A stretch of DNA of 14,098 nucleotides from an uncultured Pseudomonadota bacterium. GTDB taxonomy: Bacteria; Pseudomonadota; Gammaproteobacteria; Burkholderiales; Thiobacillaceae. A model generated the notes under the pieces. It saw only the letters and a program-made list of their open reading frames with translations, was not told where the DNA came from and searched no databases. A program made the position numbers and the translations under genes. The stretch covers positions 1 through 14,098 of the forward strand of contig CAISDD010000483.1 in assembly GCA_903883985.1 (NCBI GenBank), written 5' to 3'. Every line of letters begins with the position of its first letter. Position 1 is the first letter of the stretch. Positions 13,516 to 14,098 of the stretch are shown one piece after another.

Positions 13516-14098
13516 ATGAGTTTTTCAAATGTGTCGACTGCGCAGTTCGCGGCGTTCACCACCAGAACAGTTTCCATGTTTACCACGGCTGACGTGGCGT
13601 CTTTCTCCACCGCGCAGATTGCAGCCCTCAACACTACGGGCCTGGCTTCCCTCAGTTCTTCCCAGGTGGCAGCCCTGGAGACGCAGAATGTGGCCGCGCT
13701 CAAGACCAGCCAGATCATCGCACTGACCACGAGTCAGTTCGCCAATGGTCTGACGACTGACCAGGTGCAGGCCTTCGGAACTGGCCAGGTTGCGGCATTC
13801 ACCACCAACCAGGTGGCCAATGGCCTGACCACCGACCAGATCGTGGCACTCGGCAGCGCGCAACTGATCGCGCTCACCACCGCGCAGGTGGTGGCTCTTG
13901 GCACGGCCCAGGTTGCCGCGATGGAAACCGGGGATCTGGCTGCTCTCAAGACCAGCCAGATTGCCGCTTTCACAACCAACCAGGTTGCCAATGGCCTGAC
14001 GACCGATGAGATCGTGGCGCTTACGACCGCCCAGGTCTCGTCCCTCACTACCGCCCAGGTTATCGCTCTCGGCACGGCCCAGGTTGCTGCGATGGAAA
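13516..14098 (+). CDS. Octapeptide-repeat protein, probably large and surface or secreted (3'-partial)
   Basis: Open to the window end: 194 codons seen with no stop. After about 8 residues the protein is made of 8-residue units of the form L/F/M-x-T-x-Q-V/I-x-A, for example TTAQVVAL, GTAQVAAM, KTSQIAAF, TTDQIVAL. Some units carry an extra residue in the form QVANGLTTD. A higher-order repeat is visible: 13798-13927 recurs as 13969-14098, 171 nt (57 residues) later. There is almost no charge and no aromatic residue beyond Phe, and no Sec or Tat signal at the N-terminus (MSFSNVSTAQFAAF...), so export, if any, would need a C-terminal (type I) signal or another route. The Thr-x-x-Gln pattern could cap short helices and give a solenoid. 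Start: ATG with AGGAGAAGG 3 nt before it. Proteins with such repeats occur in several proteobacteria without assigned function. Confidence 0.85.
   Translation, partial: MSFSNVSTAQFAAFTTRTVSMFTTADVASFSTAQIAALNTTGLASLSSSQVAALETQNVAALKTSQIIALTTSQFANGLTTDQVQAFGTGQVAAFTTNQVANGLTTDQIVALGSAQLIALTTAQVVALGTAQVAAMETGDLAALKTSQIAAFTTNQVANGLTTDEIVALTTAQVSSLTTAQVIALGTAQVAAME
13540..14098 (+). repeat. 24-bp coding repeat array with 171-bp higher-order period
   Basis: The basic period is 24 nt (octapeptide). Longer copies are nearly identical: the 28-nt tract at 13900-13927 recurs at 14071-14098 with one difference, offset 171 nt. The ANGL insert positions 13819 and 13990 are also 171 nt apart. The array was probably grown by unequal recombination. 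Confidence 0.85.

Noticed and set aside
13734..14075. 113-codon open frame on the - strand within the octad array
   Set aside because: Arises from the same 24-nt coding period read backwards; no ribosome site or separate support.
13516..14098. CRISPR array or non-coding tandem repeat
   Set aside because: The 24-nt period keeps an open frame with conserved amino acids and silent codon changes, and has no constant repeat with unique spacers.

Overview
The window (about 60% GC) looks like the chromosome of a sulfur-oxidizing proteobacterium, most likely a betaproteobacterial chemolithotroph (Thiobacillus, Sulfuricella or Gallionellaceae type). That placement is inferred from gene content and composition, not from a search. 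The left half is the distal part of a dsr (reverse dissimilatory sulfite reductase) cluster in the classical order dsrL-dsrJ-dsrO-dsrP-dsrN-dsrR. It is followed by cysG, which makes the sirohaem that DsrAB needs, and by an Atm1-type ABC exporter, all on the + strand.

Layout. 1-1794: dsrL, missing its 5' end. 1795-1953: a strongly palindromic spacer before dsrJ. 1954-4355: dsrJ, dsrO and dsrP, encoding the periplasmic and membrane side of the DsrMKJOP complex. 4376-4411: a strong intrinsic terminator that splits the cluster. 4433-6312: dsrN and dsrR, overlapping by ATGA. 6313-6456: two REP-like palindromes. 6457-7893: cysG. About 7959-9722: the ABC exporter. On the - strand, 12476-9754 is a compact operon of 6-phosphogluconolactonase (pgl), a secreted DUF4139 protein and a PHD/EGLN-like 2-oxoglutarate dioxygenase, with a 4-nt overlap and a 3-nt gap. 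Divergent from it at 12532 is a predicted DEDDy 3'-5' exonuclease. From 13516 to the window end, behind its own promoter and a structured leader, begins a protein built almost entirely of octapeptide repeats.

How the genes work together. DsrL passes electrons between the Dsr system and NAD(P). DsrJ, DsrO and DsrP form the trihaem cytochrome, Fe-S protein and quinone-interacting membrane part of the transmembrane complex. CysG and DsrN make and amidate sirohaem. DsrR is an accessory protein derived from A-type Fe-S carriers. The Atm1-like exporter could link the cluster to glutathione-bound sulfane sulfur, but that is speculation.

The most unusual features are: dsrN carries an in-frame block of palindromic, intergenic-type repeat DNA flanked by a 72-nt-spaced duplication; the dsrL-dsrJ spacer is a cluster of nested hairpins that happens to stay open in the dsrJ frame; DsrR has a Gly/Cys-rich tail; and the last gene has an octad repeat with a higher-order 171-bp period and a candidate operator over its start site.
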